DNA of 64,000 nt from CAIWHR01 sp963811685 (GCA_963811685.1 CAWESK010000004.1:81080-145079), one strand, 5' to 3'. Shown: positions 38,470 to 47,687, numbered from the stretch's first letter. Notes: generated by a model not told the origin, from the letters alone. Translations and numbers: made by a program.

Positions 38470-39948
38470 ATGCCTTACTCCAATTCGTCTCCCGAGACGC
38501 TTGCCGTCGTCGACCTGGGCTCGAACAGCTTCCGCCTCGAGGTGGGACGCGTCGAAGGCGACCAGATCTTCCGTCTCGACACCTGGCGCGAGAACCTGCG
38601 CATCGGCGCGGGCATCGACGAGCGCGGGCGCATCGCTCCGGAAGCGCGGCGCGCGGCGCTTGCGTGCCTCGCGCGTTTCGGCGAGCGCATCAAGGGACTG
38701 CACCCGTCGGCGGTGCGCGCGGTGGCGACCAACACCTTTCGCGTGGCGACCAACGCCAGGACGTTCCTGCCGCGTGCCGAGCGCTCCCTCGGATTCCCCA
38801 TCGACATCATCACGGGACACGAGGAAGCGCGGCTCATCTACAACGGCGTCGCCCATGTGCTGCCGGCATCGACCGAGCCGCGGCTCGTCATCGACATCGG
38901 CGGCGGATCGACCGAGTTCATCATCGGCCGCGGCCTGGAGCCCGAGCGCCTGGAGTCGCTGCAGGTCGGATGCGTCGGCATGACGCAGCGCTTCTTTCCC
39001 GACGGCCGGCTTACGGCGCAGGCCTTTGCCGCCGCCGACACCGTGGCGCGCACCGAGATCGAAACGATTGCCGGCGCGTTCCACCGCGAGCACTGGAAGA
39101 ACGCGTTCGCGTCATCGGGAACGGCGCTGGCGCTGGCGGAAATCCTCGAGCAGAACGGTCTTTCCGCCGCCGGCATCACGCCCGACGGGCTTGCGCGGCT
39201 GAAGAAGCGGATGGTGGGATGCGGTCACATCGAGCGGCTGCGCCTCGCCGCGCTCAAGCCCGAGCGCGTGCCGGTGCTCGCGGCGGGCCTCGCGATCATG
39301 GCGGCGGCGCTGGCCGAGCTCGACGTGCCGCGAATCAATCCGGTCGGCGGCGCGCTGCGCCTCGGCGTTCTCTACGATCTCCTCGGGCGCCAGGTGCGCC
39401 GCGACGTCCGGGTCGCGACGATCGACCAGTTCGCCGTGCGTTACCGGATCGATCGCGCGCACGCCGCGCGCGTCGCCGCGATGGCCGTTGCGCTGCACGC
39501 GCGCGCCGTTCCGGGTGCCGATCCGGCAGCCTCCAAACGGCTCGAGTGGGCGGCGCTGCTGCACGAGACCGGTTTTTCGGTGTCGCACACCGGGTATCAC
39601 AAGCACGGCGCGTACATCCTGCAGAACGCCGACATGCCGGGCTTTTCCGCGGGCGAGCAGCATGATCTCGCGCTGCTCGTTCTGGGCTGCCGCGGCGGGT
39701 TGTCGAAAATGGGGCACAGCCTCGACGATCCGCGGTTTCGCGCGCGCGTGATCGCGCTGCGGCTCGCCGTTCTCTTTCACCACGCGCGGCGCGCGATTGC
39801 GCCGCCGAAGGTCGCGTTCAAGTCCGCCGCGCGCATCCGCGTGAGCGTGCCCAAGCGCTGGCTGAAGGCGCACCCGCTCACGGCGCACCTGCTCGCCCGG
39901 GAGCGCGACGAATGGACGGCAGCGGGTTACCCGATGACGATCGTATGA
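38470..39948 (+). CDS. ppx: Exopolyphosphatase / pppGpp phosphohydrolase
   Basis: A 492-residue ASKHA-fold enzyme removing terminal phosphate from polyphosphate (and often pppGpp). It has LAVVDLGSNSFRLEV, the catalytic ITGHEEARLIYNG, and LVIDIGGGSTEFIIG. A C-terminal HD-like half carries ALLHETGFSVSHTGYHKHGAYIL. The start ATG 38470 is 126 bp from divergent ilvA. Convergent with sixA; ppk is just beyond, placing polyphosphate synthesis and breakdown together. Confidence 0.95.
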   Translation: MPYSNSSPETLAVVDLGSNSFRLEVGRVEGDQIFRLDTWRENLRIGAGIDERGRIAPEARRAALACLARFGERIKGLHPSAVRAVATNTFRVATNARTFLPRAERSLGFPIDIITGHEEARLIYNGVAHVLPASTEPRLVIDIGGGSTEFIIGRGLEPERLESLQVGCVGMTQRFFPDGRLTAQAFAAADTVARTEIETIAGAFHREHWKNAFASSGTALALAEILEQNGLSAAGITPDGLARLKKRMVGCGHIERLRLAALKPERVPVLAAGLAIMAAALAELDVPRINPVGGALRLGVLYDLLGRQVRRDVRVATIDQFAVRYRIDRAHAARVAAMAVALHARAVPGADPAASKRLEWAALLHETGFSVSHTGYHKHGAYILQNADMPGFSAGEQHDLALLVLGCRGGLSKMGHSLDDPRFRARVIALRLAVLFHHARRAIAPPKVAFKSAARIRVSVPKRWLKAHPLTAHLLARERDEWTAAGYPMTIV

Positions 39949-39962
39949 TCTGGCGACAGCCG

Positions 39963-40415
39963 CTAAACAAAATCAGGGCCGATGACGACGCGCAGCACGA
40001 CCGACGATGCGCCGGACTTGTCGCGGTTCGAAAGCCACCAGACCGCGCCCTTCTTCACCGCCCACCACGCTTCCTCGCCGGAGAGCAGGAACGACGCGAC
40101 GGCGCCCAGCGTCGGCTGATGGCCGACGACGACGACCGTCTCGCGCGAATCGGGCCATCCGGCGGCATCCAGCACGGCGATCGCCGTCGCCCCGGGCCCG
40201 ATTTCGTCGACGGTGCGGAACTTGCGCTTGAGCGCGAGCGCCGTCTGCTGGGCGCGATCGGCGGGCGAGACGAGGATGCGCGCAGTATCGGGCAGGAAGC
40301 GGTCGAGCCAGTCGCCTATCCGCTCCGCCTGCTTCAGTCCCTTGGCGGTGAGGCGCCGCCCGAGATCCGGCTCCCCGGGCTCGGCTTCGGCGTGGCGCCA
40401 CAGGACGAGGTCCAT
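39963..40415 (-). CDS. sixA: Phosphohistidine phosphatase SixA
   Basis: A 150-residue histidine-phosphatase-superfamily protein. The catalytic RHG-type motif is LWRHAEAEPGEPDLGRRLTAKG at the N-terminus, with VSPADRAQQTA and the second His in VVVVGHQPTL. SixA dephosphorylates HPt or NPr histidines; proteins of this length could also act on other phosphoesters. Its ATG overlaps the ppk stop (TGATG), so it is co-translated with polyphosphate kinase, suggesting a link to phosphate metabolism. Confidence 0.88.
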   Translation of the reverse strand: MDLVLWRHAEAEPGEPDLGRRLTAKGLKQAERIGDWLDRFLPDTARILVSPADRAQQTALALKRKFRTVDEIGPGATAIAVLDAAGWPDSRETVVVVGHQPTLGAVASFLLSGEEAWWAVKKGAVWWLSNRDKSGASSVVLRVVIGPDFV

Positions 40416-42586
40416 CAGGCGCTCTCCTCCGGCTCGCGCATCGCCTCGAGCAGCGTCTGCTGCGCCGAGCGGGGCTGCGCGCGGCCGCGCGGCGCGAGCT
40501 TCACCCATCTGCCGTCGGGCTTCAACTCCCACGCGTCACTATTGTCCGCAAGGCACGCGGAGAGCCCTTCTTCCACCACGCGCTTGCGGAGCACCATGTC
40601 GCGCACCGGAAACGCGACCTCGATGCGCCGGAAGAGGTTGCGCCCCATCCAGTCGGCGGACGCGAGCCAAACGTCTGGCGTGCCGGCATTGGCGAAAAAC
40701 CAGACGCGATGGTGCTCGAGGAACCGGCCGAGAATCGAGCGCACCCGAATATTGTCCGACAGACCCGCCACGCCCGGCCGCAGCGCGCACGCGCCGCGCA
40801 CGATGAGGTCGATCTCCACACCCGCCTGCGACGCCGCGTACAGCGCGCGGATCACGCCTTCCTCGAGGAGCGCGTTCATCTTGGCGACGATCCGCGCAGG
40901 CTTGCCCGCGCGCGCGTGCTTCGTCTCCCGCCGGATCATCTCGATCACGCGCCGATGCATCGTGAACGGCGCCAGGAGCAGATGCCGCATGCGCCCCGCT
41001 TTCGCGAGGCTCGTGATGTGCATGAAGACGTCGTTGACGTCGGCGCAGATCGCGGGGTCGGCGGTGAGCAGGCCGAAGTCCGTGTAAAGGCGCGTGGTCC
41101 GCGGGTGGTAGTTGCCGGTGCCCAGGTGCGCGTAGGGACGAAGCCGCATGCGCCCGCGCGCGTCCGCCTCGCGCCGGATGAGGAGCGCGAGCTTCGCGTG
41201 CGTCTTCAGTCCGAACACGCCGTAGACGACCTGCGCACCCGCATGCTCGAGTCGCTCCGCCCAGTTGATGTTCGCCTCCTCGTCGAAGCGCGCCATCAGC
41301 TCGACGACGACGGTGACTTCCTTGCCGCGCCGCGCTGCTTCGATCAGCGCTTCCATCAGCACCGAGTTGACGCCCGTCCGATACACCGTCTGCTTGATGG
41401 CGACCACATCCGGATCGTCGGCCGCCTTGCGGATGAACTCGACGACCGGCTCGAACGACTGATAGGGATGGTGGAGCAGGATGTCGTGCTGGCGGATCGC
41501 CGCCAGGATGTCCGGCTGCTCGCGCAGGCGATCCGGAAGCCCGGGAATGAACGGCGGGTACTTGAGCGCGTCGATGTCGACCTGATCGGCGAGCGACGAG
41601 AGGCGCGCGATGTTGACCGGACCGTCACAGCGGTAGAGATCGGCGCTCGTGAGGTCGAACTGCTGCAGCAGGAACTGCGCAAGCGGCTCGGGACAGCCGG
41701 CGGCGACCTCGAGGCGAACCGCCGAGCCGAACTGCCGCTGCGGCAGCTCGCCCTGCAGGGCCTGGCGCAGGTTCTTCACCTCCTCCTCGTCGATCCACAG
41801 GTCGGCATCGCGGGTGACGCGAAACTGCGCATAGTCGACGACGTCGCGGCCGGGGAAGAGCTCGTGCAGGTGGGCGTGGATTACCGACGACAGCATCACG
41901 AACGCGTTGTCGCCGCCGGCGACCTCGATCGGCATCCGGATGATGCGCGGCAGCACCCGCGGCGCCTTGACGATCGCGATCGCCGTGTCGCGGCCGAAGG
42001 CGTCGGTGCCGGAGAGCTGGATCACGAAATTGAGGCTCTTGTTGACGACCTGCGGGAAGGGGTGCGCCGGGTCGAGGCCGATCGGCGTCAGGAGCGGCCG
42101 CACCTCGCGCTCGAAGTACTGCGCTGCCCAGACTCTCTCGGCCTTCGTGAATTCCGTGCGCCGCACGAGGCGGACACCGGCGCGCTCGAGCGCCGGCAGC
42201 ACGTCGCGATTGAGCAGCGAATACTGGGCGTCGATCAGCGCCCGGGCTTCGATGCCGACCTGGGTCAGCAGCGCGCGGCCCTCCTGCAGCGTCATCCCGA
42301 GCGGCGCAATCTTGGCGCGGAGCTGCTCCTTGATGCCGGCGATCCGGATCTCGAAGAATTCGTCGAGATTGCTGCCCGCGATGCAGAGGAAGCGGAGCCG
42401 TTCGAGGAGCGGCGTAGTGGCGTCGGCCGCCAGCGCCAGCACGCGCCGGTTGAAGGCGAGGAGCGAAAGCTCGCGGTTGAGCGGAGGGGCGTCGGGTTCG
42501 GCGTATTGCATCGGCACGCCCGGCCCGGCTTCGGGCAGGACGTGGCCGGACGACGGGGACGGAAGCGGGGTATGCAGCGGATCCAT
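40415..42586 (-). CDS. ppk: Polyphosphate kinase 1
   Basis: It polymerises the gamma-phosphate of ATP into polyphosphate. The 723-residue product has the four PPK1 domains: NRELSLLAFNRRVL at the N-terminus, the head domain, and the two phospholipase-D-like C-terminal domains with the phosphorylated His in GLKTHAKLALLIRRE, HLGTGNYHPRTTRLYTDFG and FANAGTPDVWLASADWMGRN. ATG 42586 adds about 25 unconserved residues; ATG at codon 26 (MQYAEPDAPPLNRE) is a possible alternative. Coupled to sixA. Confidence 0.95.
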   Translation of the reverse strand: MDPLHTPLPSPSSGHVLPEAGPGVPMQYAEPDAPPLNRELSLLAFNRRVLALAADATTPLLERLRFLCIAGSNLDEFFEIRIAGIKEQLRAKIAPLGMTLQEGRALLTQVGIEARALIDAQYSLLNRDVLPALERAGVRLVRRTEFTKAERVWAAQYFEREVRPLLTPIGLDPAHPFPQVVNKSLNFVIQLSGTDAFGRDTAIAIVKAPRVLPRIIRMPIEVAGGDNAFVMLSSVIHAHLHELFPGRDVVDYAQFRVTRDADLWIDEEEVKNLRQALQGELPQRQFGSAVRLEVAAGCPEPLAQFLLQQFDLTSADLYRCDGPVNIARLSSLADQVDIDALKYPPFIPGLPDRLREQPDILAAIRQHDILLHHPYQSFEPVVEFIRKAADDPDVVAIKQTVYRTGVNSVLMEALIEAARRGKEVTVVVELMARFDEEANINWAERLEHAGAQVVYGVFGLKTHAKLALLIRREADARGRMRLRPYAHLGTGNYHPRTTRLYTDFGLLTADPAICADVNDVFMHITSLAKAGRMRHLLLAPFTMHRRVIEMIRRETKHARAGKPARIVAKMNALLEEGVIRALYAASQAGVEIDLIVRGACALRPGVAGLSDNIRVRSILGRFLEHHRVWFFANAGTPDVWLASADWMGRNLFRRIEVAFPVRDMVLRKRVVEEGLSACLADNSDAWELKPDGRWVKLAPRGRAQPRSAQQTLLEAMREPEESA

Positions 42587-42652
42587 GAGCGTGACAGGGG
42601 CAGATGACTGCCATGTTACGACACCGGCGGTACGGCGCCGGTTGCGGGCCGC

Positions 42653-43402
42653 TCAAGCGGCGTCCGGGACCGCCTCCGCGGCCTTCTCGACAGCGAGCCA
42701 GATGCAGCGGCCGCCGATCTCCTTGTCGAGGAGTGCCAGGTATTCGCGGTGCGCCGACGCCTCGTCGGCCGTGGGCTCGATCACGACGAGCGGTGCCGCC
42801 CGGGCCGCCGCGCCGATCGCCAGCACACCCGGGACGCCGCCCTCGGCGCGCGGCGCCGCGACCGCGAGCTCCATCGATAGCGTCTCCTGGCCGCGCGTCA
42901 TCGCGAGCCAGACCTCGGCCAGCAGCTCCGCGTCGAGGAGCGCGCCGTGCAGGCTGCGGTGCGCGTTGTCGATGCCGAAGCGCTCGCACAGCGCATCGAG
43001 GCTGTTGCGCTTGCCGGGGAACATCTCGCGGGCAAGCGCCAGCGTGTCCGTCAGCTTCGCGTAGACCGACGCCGACGCCGCGTGTCCGGCGAACGCGAAC
43101 TCCACGTCGAGGAATGCCACGTCGAACGGCGCGTTGTGGATGATCCACTCGGCGCCGCGCGCGAAATCGAGAAATTCCGCCGCGATGTCGCGGAATCGCG
43201 GCTTGCCCTTGAGGTCGTCCCACGTCTTGCCGTGCACCTCGCTCGCCCCGCTGTCGATCTCGCGCTCCGGGTCGACGTGGAACTGGATCGTGCGGCCGGT
43301 GGCGCGCCGGTTGACGACCTCGATCCCCGCGATTTCGATGATCCGGTGACCCTGCTTCGGGTCGAGGCCGGTGGTTTCGGTGTCGAGGACGATCTGGCGC
43401 AT
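42653..43402 (-). CDS. dnaQ: DnaQ-family 3'-5' exonuclease (Pol III epsilon-like)
   Basis: A 249-residue DEDDh exonuclease with all three motifs: QIVLDTETTGLDP (Exo I), IIHNAPFDVAFLD (Exo II) and LHGALLDAELLAEV (Exo III His/Asp). Length and the C-terminal tail after residue 180 fit the replicative proofreading subunit epsilon, which binds the alpha subunit. The start ATG 43402 is set by homology. It lies 66 bp upstream of ppk on the same strand; no rnhA is adjacent, so a separate DnaQ paralogue is not excluded. Confidence 0.88.
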   Translation of the reverse strand: MRQIVLDTETTGLDPKQGHRIIEIAGIEVVNRRATGRTIQFHVDPEREIDSGASEVHGKTWDDLKGKPRFRDIAAEFLDFARGAEWIIHNAPFDVAFLDVEFAFAGHAASASVYAKLTDTLALAREMFPGKRNSLDALCERFGIDNAHRSLHGALLDAELLAEVWLAMTRGQETLSMELAVAAPRAEGGVPGVLAIGAAARAAPLVVIEPTADEASAHREYLALLDKEIGGRCIWLAVEKAAEAVPDAA

Positions 43403-43538
43403 TGGAATCCGAAGAGCGCGGGAACCTATTTCAAGATCCCGGCGAACGGGCCGAGGACCCCATTGCCAAGTGGGCCCGCAGCGACCCCGAAATAGTACCT
43501 GAGGAACGGCGAGGCGCGAGGCCCATTTGCAGACGGGG

Positions 43539-43572
43539 TGCAAACTGAGTGCAAACCGAGTTGCCAACCGAG
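43539..43572 (+). repeat. Three imperfect 11-12 bp direct repeats
   Basis: TGCAAACTGAG, TGCAAACCGAG and TTGCCAACCGAG follow each other without gaps in the 214-bp space between the dnaQ start and the PP2C stop. The rest of the gap shows no gene or clear hairpin. The near 11-bp period would place copies on the same helix face, as for a regulator binding upstream of dnaQ, but no known operator was recognised. Confidence 0.5.
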
Positions 43573-43616
43573 TACGACAGAGTCATCGGGCCGTGCAGCC
43601 TATTTTGGGATGGGTT

Positions 43617-44537
43617 CTAACGTCGGTAACGTTGAATGGTTGCCTGGATTTCGGCGATCGCGCGCTCGATCTCGTCGTCGGAAAGATCGCGCTGCGCGCC
43701 CTTGCGATCGGTCAAGGTCAGCGTGCGGTCGATCTGCGTCTGGAATTCGCCGAGGCCAAGCGTCTCGGTGATGGTGGTCGATGGCTCGTCGGTGAGCGTT
43801 TCCGGGCCCCAGCGCACGACGATCGCGGACAGGTTGTCGCCGTCGGGCCCGCCGCGCTTTTCCGCCTCGCGCATCATCTGCGGCGCGGACTTGAGGATCG
43901 GCGTCGACGTGAGCCAGGTCGACATCTCCTCCCTCGTCATCACGCTCCACATGCCGTCGGTGCACATGACGAGAACATCGCCGTTGCGAAGCGGCGTGCG
44001 CTTCCCGAGATCGATCACCGGATCGACGAGGCCGCCCAGGCAGCTGAAGATCTTGTTGCGGTCCGGGTGCTCGGCAACGTCCGCCGCGCCGATGATCCCC
44101 TGATCGACGAGATACTGGACCTTCGAATGATCCTTCGTCTGGCCGATGAGCCCGCCCTGGCGGTAGAGATAAAGGCGCGAATCGCCGACGTGCGCCCAGT
44201 AGGCGTGCCCCGCCTGGACGATGCAGGCCACGCACGTCGTGCGCGGCGTCTCGAGCATCGAGAACTGGTTCGCATAGGAGCCGAGCGCCGCATGGGCGCG
44301 GAGCATCGAGTCCTGCAGGAACTTGAGCGGATTCTTGAGGATCGGCTTGGCCTCCTGCTGGAAGCGCTCGATGAAAAGGCGCACGGCGATCTGCGCGGCG
44401 ATCTCGCCGCCCGCGTGACCGCCCATGCCGTCGGCGACGACGAGCAGCAGCGTGTCGCGGCTGTAGGTGTACGCGATCCGGTCCTGGTTGACCTTGCGCG
44501 AACCCTTCCGCGATTCCTGGAAGATCGTGAATCGCAT
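43617..44537 (-). CDS. PP2C-family serine/threonine phosphatase
   Basis: A 306-residue cytosolic metal-dependent phosphatase. It has the PP2C motifs VNQDRIAY, VVADGMGGHAGGE, WAHVGDSRLYLYR, VLVMCTDGMWSVM and GGPDGDNLSAIVV. A C-terminal tail of about 60 residues after the catalytic core holds several Thr (TLTDEPSTTITETLGLGEF). It is 26 bp downstream of the kinase gene on the same strand and presumably reverses its phosphorylation. Pairs of this kind near gmk-rpoZ-spoT are common in betaproteobacteria. Confidence 0.9.
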   Translation of the reverse strand: MRFTIFQESRKGSRKVNQDRIAYTYSRDTLLLVVADGMGGHAGGEIAAQIAVRLFIERFQQEAKPILKNPLKFLQDSMLRAHAALGSYANQFSMLETPRTTCVACIVQAGHAYWAHVGDSRLYLYRQGGLIGQTKDHSKVQYLVDQGIIGAADVAEHPDRNKIFSCLGGLVDPVIDLGKRTPLRNGDVLVMCTDGMWSVMTREEMSTWLTSTPILKSAPQMMREAEKRGGPDGDNLSAIVVRWGPETLTDEPSTTITETLGLGEFQTQIDRTLTLTDRKGAQRDLSDDEIERAIAEIQATIQRYRR

Positions 44538-44563
44538 CGAAAAACCCTACCGGACGGCGTGCG

Positions 44564-45502
44564 TCAGGCGCCGATTTCGCTGAACAGCTTCCGCTTCAGG
44601 CTGCCGAAAAACGTGAGCTTGCGCTTCTTCGGCGGAATTTCGCGGATGGCCTTTTGCAGCGCGAACACCGACTGCGGGCGCTCGAGGGGATCGAGCCGCA
44701 GGCACCAGTCGATCACCTCCAGCACGTTGTCCGAATACTGGCCGGACCAGATCTTCTTCGCCGAGACGAGATGGTCCTCCTGGACGCGCGCGTCGGCAGC
44801 CTGCGGGGCGAACGCCGCGAGGCACGCGAACATGCTGGCGCCGACGCCGTAGGTGTCGGTCCACGGGCCCAGCCGATCGGGATCGCGATACTGCTCCGGC
44901 GCCGCGAAGCCGGGCGTGTACATCGGCGCGAGCTTCGGGCGGTTGGTCGTGAGCGTCTGCCGGGCGGCCCCGAAGTCGAGCAGCACCGGGCTGCCGTCGG
45001 TGCGCAAATAGATGTTCGCCGGCTTGATGTCGAGGTGCAGCAGCTTGTGCGTGTGCACTTCGCGAAGACCATTCAAGAGGTGCATGAAGACGTGGCGGAC
45101 GAGCCGCTCCGACATCTGGTCCTGGCGCATCTGGATCTGCTGCTGCAGCGTGCGCCCCCGCTCGTAGCGCATCACCATGTACACGGTCTCGTTCGCGCGG
45201 AAGAAATTGAGCACGCGCACGACGTTCGGATGGTTGATCTTCGCGAGCGCCCGGCCCTCCTCGAAGAAGCACTTCATCCCGTAGCGAAACGACGTCAGGT
45301 TCTCGGCGGAGCTCGCGCGGACGATGTCGCCCTCGGTGCGCAGCACGAGCGAGGACGGCAGGTATTCCTTGATGGCGACCGGCGCGCCGGTCTCGTCGAA
45401 GGCGCGATAGACGATCGAAAAGCCGCCGCGGCTGATCTGCCGGTCGATCCGGTAGTTGAGGAGCTGGTAGCCCCCGGTGAGAGCCTGGTTGGTGACGGCC
45501 AT
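44564..45502 (-). CDS. Hanks-type serine/threonine protein kinase, HLD variant
   Basis: A 312-residue soluble kinase with no membrane segment. Glycine loop ISRGGFSIVYRA, Lys45 in VAIKEYLP, catalytic loop LLHLDIKPANIYL (Asp158; HLD rather than HRD, so a non-RD kinase), DFGAAR (Asp176) and APE equivalent FAAPEQY. The short C-terminus (KKRKLTFFGSLKRKLF) is basic. Operon with the PP2C phosphatase. Substrates are unknown. Divergent from yicC. Confidence 0.91.
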   Translation of the reverse strand: MAVTNQALTGGYQLLNYRIDRQISRGGFSIVYRAFDETGAPVAIKEYLPSSLVLRTEGDIVRASSAENLTSFRYGMKCFFEEGRALAKINHPNVVRVLNFFRANETVYMVMRYERGRTLQQQIQMRQDQMSERLVRHVFMHLLNGLREVHTHKLLHLDIKPANIYLRTDGSPVLLDFGAARQTLTTNRPKLAPMYTPGFAAPEQYRDPDRLGPWTDTYGVGASMFACLAAFAPQAADARVQEDHLVSAKKIWSGQYSDNVLEVIDWCLRLDPLERPQSVFALQKAIREIPPKKRKLTFFGSLKRKLFSEIGA

Positions 45503-45661
45503 GGGCGCGGATGGTAAGGGGAATCCGACAAAAACGCTCGCAATTCATGTGCCAGGGAAACCGTACCGGCTTGCGCCCTCGGGGGATAACGCATACATTC
45601 TGGGCATTCCCGAGCCTGAAGTATAGCCAGAAAACGTGCATAAAGCTGCGCAAAACAGTCC

Positions 45662-46528
45662 ATGATCCTCAGCATGACCGGCTTCGCGGCAGTTGCCGCG
45701 GATCTGCCCGGCGTCTCCCTCACGGTCGACCTGCGCAGCGTCAACCATCGGTACCTCGATCTTTCGATCCGGCTGCCGGACGAGCTCCGCGGCCTGGAAT
45801 CGGTGTTGCGCGACCGACTTGCGGCGGATTTGAAGCGCGGCAAGGTCGAATGCCGTATTTCGCTCAATCGGACCTCGCCCGGCGCCGCCTCGCTCGCGGT
45901 ATCCGCCGAGCGGGTGCAGCACCTCGCGAAGGCCGCAGCGGACGTATTGCGGCATGCCCCCGGCGCCGCGCCGCTCTCGGTCGCCGAAATCCTGCGCTGG
46001 CCCGGCGTGATCGCCGAGCCGACGCTCGCGCCCGAGGCGCTCGCCTCGCTCGTGCAGGAGCTCCTCGGCAAGGCACTGTCCGAGCTCGCGGCGTCGCGAA
46101 TGCGCGAAGGCGCCAAGCTCGCGGTCGCGCTGGAAGAGCGCTGCGCGGCGATCGAAGTGCAGGTCGCGCGCGTCGCGCCGCGGATCCCCGAGCTCCATAG
46201 AGCCTACATCGACAAGCTCGGCGGACGGCTCAAGGAGGCGGGGCTCGACGCGGACGACGACCGGCTGAAGCAGGAGCTCGCGCTCTTCGCCACCAAGATC
46301 GACGTGGCCGAGGAGGTGCAGCGGCTCGCGGCGCACGTGTCGGAAGTGCGGCGCGTCCTCGCCGCCGGCGGCAGCGCGGGCAAGCGCCTCGATTTCCTGA
46401 TGCAGGAGCTGCATCGCGAGGCGAACACGCTGGGCTCGAAGTCGGTGGATGCCGCGCTGTCGCAGGCGTCGCTCGAGCTCAAGGTGCTGATCGAGCAGAT
46501 GCGCGAGCAGGTGCAGAATGTCGAATGA
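45662..46528 (+). CDS. yicC: YicC family endoribonuclease-like protein
   Basis: A 288-residue protein with the YicC N-terminal signature MILSMTGFAAVAADLPG, then SVNHRYLDLSIRLP. The DUF1732 C-terminal region is DRLKQELALFATKIDVAEEVQRLAAHVSEV and FLMQELHREANTLGSKS. In E. coli YicC is reported to promote RNA (RyhB) turnover. It is the first gene of the yicC-gmk-rpoZ-spoT unit; the 159-bp gap to the divergent kinase gene should hold the promoter. Confidence 0.93.
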   Translation: MILSMTGFAAVAADLPGVSLTVDLRSVNHRYLDLSIRLPDELRGLESVLRDRLAADLKRGKVECRISLNRTSPGAASLAVSAERVQHLAKAAADVLRHAPGAAPLSVAEILRWPGVIAEPTLAPEALASLVQELLGKALSELAASRMREGAKLAVALEERCAAIEVQVARVAPRIPELHRAYIDKLGGRLKEAGLDADDDRLKQELALFATKIDVAEEVQRLAAHVSEVRRVLAAGGSAGKRLDFLMQELHREANTLGSKSVDAALSQASLELKVLIEQMREQVQNVE

Positions 46529-46627
46529 GTGAGCGGGGCGAAGCCAAGGCCCGAAGGGCGCGTCCGCGAGCGATTGCGCGCGGCCGACGCCGCGGCGTGT
46601 CGCGCACGCGAAAAGCGCGGAGGCCGC

Positions 46628-47419
46628 ATGAGCGACGCGAGCGGCGAGCCGGGGTCCCGGCCGAAGGCACGGGGGAGCGAGCGAACGCGCGTCGACGCAA
46701 GCGGCCGACGACTCGGTCTCACGATTCACGCGGGTGGTTCGGAGGCCGCCGCGGGCGGGGGCGACGCGAGGACCGCCGCCACCAGTGCAACGCGCGCACC
46801 CCCGGCCTCCGGCTGCCTCTTCGTGCTCGCCGCGCCGTCGGGAGGCGGCAAGACGAGCCTCGTCAACGCGCTGCTCGAGCGCGAGCCCGGCATACGCCTG
46901 TCGGTTTCCTACACGACGCGCCCGCCACGCCCCGGCGAAAAGGACGGCGTCCACTATCACTTCGTCGACGAGGCGAAGTTCATGCAACTCAAGGCCGGCG
47001 GCGAATTCCTCGAGCACGCGCACGTCCACGGCAACTGGTACGCGACCTCCGCCACGTGGCTCCGCGCGGAAATCGCGCACGGCCACGACGTCCTGCTCGA
47101 AATCGACTGGCAGGGGGCGGCACAGGTGCGCAGGCTGATACCCGATGCCGTGCTGATCTTCATCCTGCCGCCGTCGCTCGCTTCGCTGCGCGAGCGCCTC
47201 GAAAAACGCGGCCAGGACGCACCCGAAGTGATCGCGCGAAGGCTCGAGGCCGCTCGCGAAGAGATGCGCCACTACGGCGACTTTAATTATGTTATTATGA
47301 ATCAGGACTTTGCGAGGGCCGTCGACGATCTGTCCGCGATCGTCCGGGCGGCTCGCCTGACAGCATCGCGGCAGGGCGTGCGCCACGCGGCCCTGATCCA
47401 GCGGCTGGTCGAACCCTGA
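46628..47419 (+). CDS. gmk: Guanylate kinase with long N-terminal extension
   Basis: It phosphorylates GMP/dGMP to GDP/dGDP. The core starts SGCLFVLAAPSGGGKTSLVNALL and carries the GMP-binding VSYTTRPPRPGEKDGVHYHF, EFLEHAHVHGNWYAT and the lid region up to NYVIMNQDF. From the ATG at 46628 (GGAGG seven bases upstream) about 60 extra residues precede the core. They are low-complexity, Arg/Gly/Ala/Ser-rich and probably disordered. An upstream GTG at 46529 would make the extension about 93 residues. Most GMKs have fewer than ten residues before the P-loop segment. Confidence 0.92.
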   Translation: MSDASGEPGSRPKARGSERTRVDASGRRLGLTIHAGGSEAAAGGGDARTAATSATRAPPASGCLFVLAAPSGGGKTSLVNALLEREPGIRLSVSYTTRPPRPGEKDGVHYHFVDEAKFMQLKAGGEFLEHAHVHGNWYATSATWLRAEIAHGHDVLLEIDWQGAAQVRRLIPDAVLIFILPPSLASLRERLEKRGQDAPEVIARRLEAAREEMRHYGDFNYVIMNQDFARAVDDLSAIVRAARLTASRQGVRHAALIQRLVEP

Positions 47420-47436
47420 ACATCCACGAGGTTGCC

Positions 47437-47643
47437 ATGGCCCGTATCACGATCGAGGACTGTCTCGACAAGATCCCCAACCGCTTCGAGCTCACGCTTG
47501 CGGCGACCAACCGCGCCCGCCAGATCAGCGCGGGCTCGGCGCCGCTCGTCGAGCCGGACCGCGACAAGCCCACCGTGATCGCGCTGCGCGAAGTCGCGGC
47601 CGGCAAGGTCGGCATCGAAATGCTGCTGAAGGCGCAGAGCTGA
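47437..47643 (+). CDS. rpoZ: RNA polymerase omega subunit
   Basis: A 68-residue omega subunit with the canonical start MARITIEDCLDKIPNRFELTLAA, which contains the MAR motif that binds ppGpp in E. coli. RPOZ core residues TVIALREVAAGKVG follow. A GAGG-type site precedes the ATG, 17 bp after gmk, and spoT follows after 44 bp, coupling the ppGpp target and its metabolic enzyme in one unit. Confidence 0.96.
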   Translation: MARITIEDCLDKIPNRFELTLAATNRARQISAGSAPLVEPDRDKPTVIALREVAAGKVGIEMLLKAQS

Positions 47644-47687
47644 CGGGAATCCGGTCCGAGTCGGCCAGCGGCGATGAAGGGCTGTCC

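Noticed and set aside
43403..43616. A tRNA or small gene in the dnaQ-phosphatase gap
   Set aside because: No cloverleaf or start-stop frame with family similarity was found; only the direct repeats stand out.
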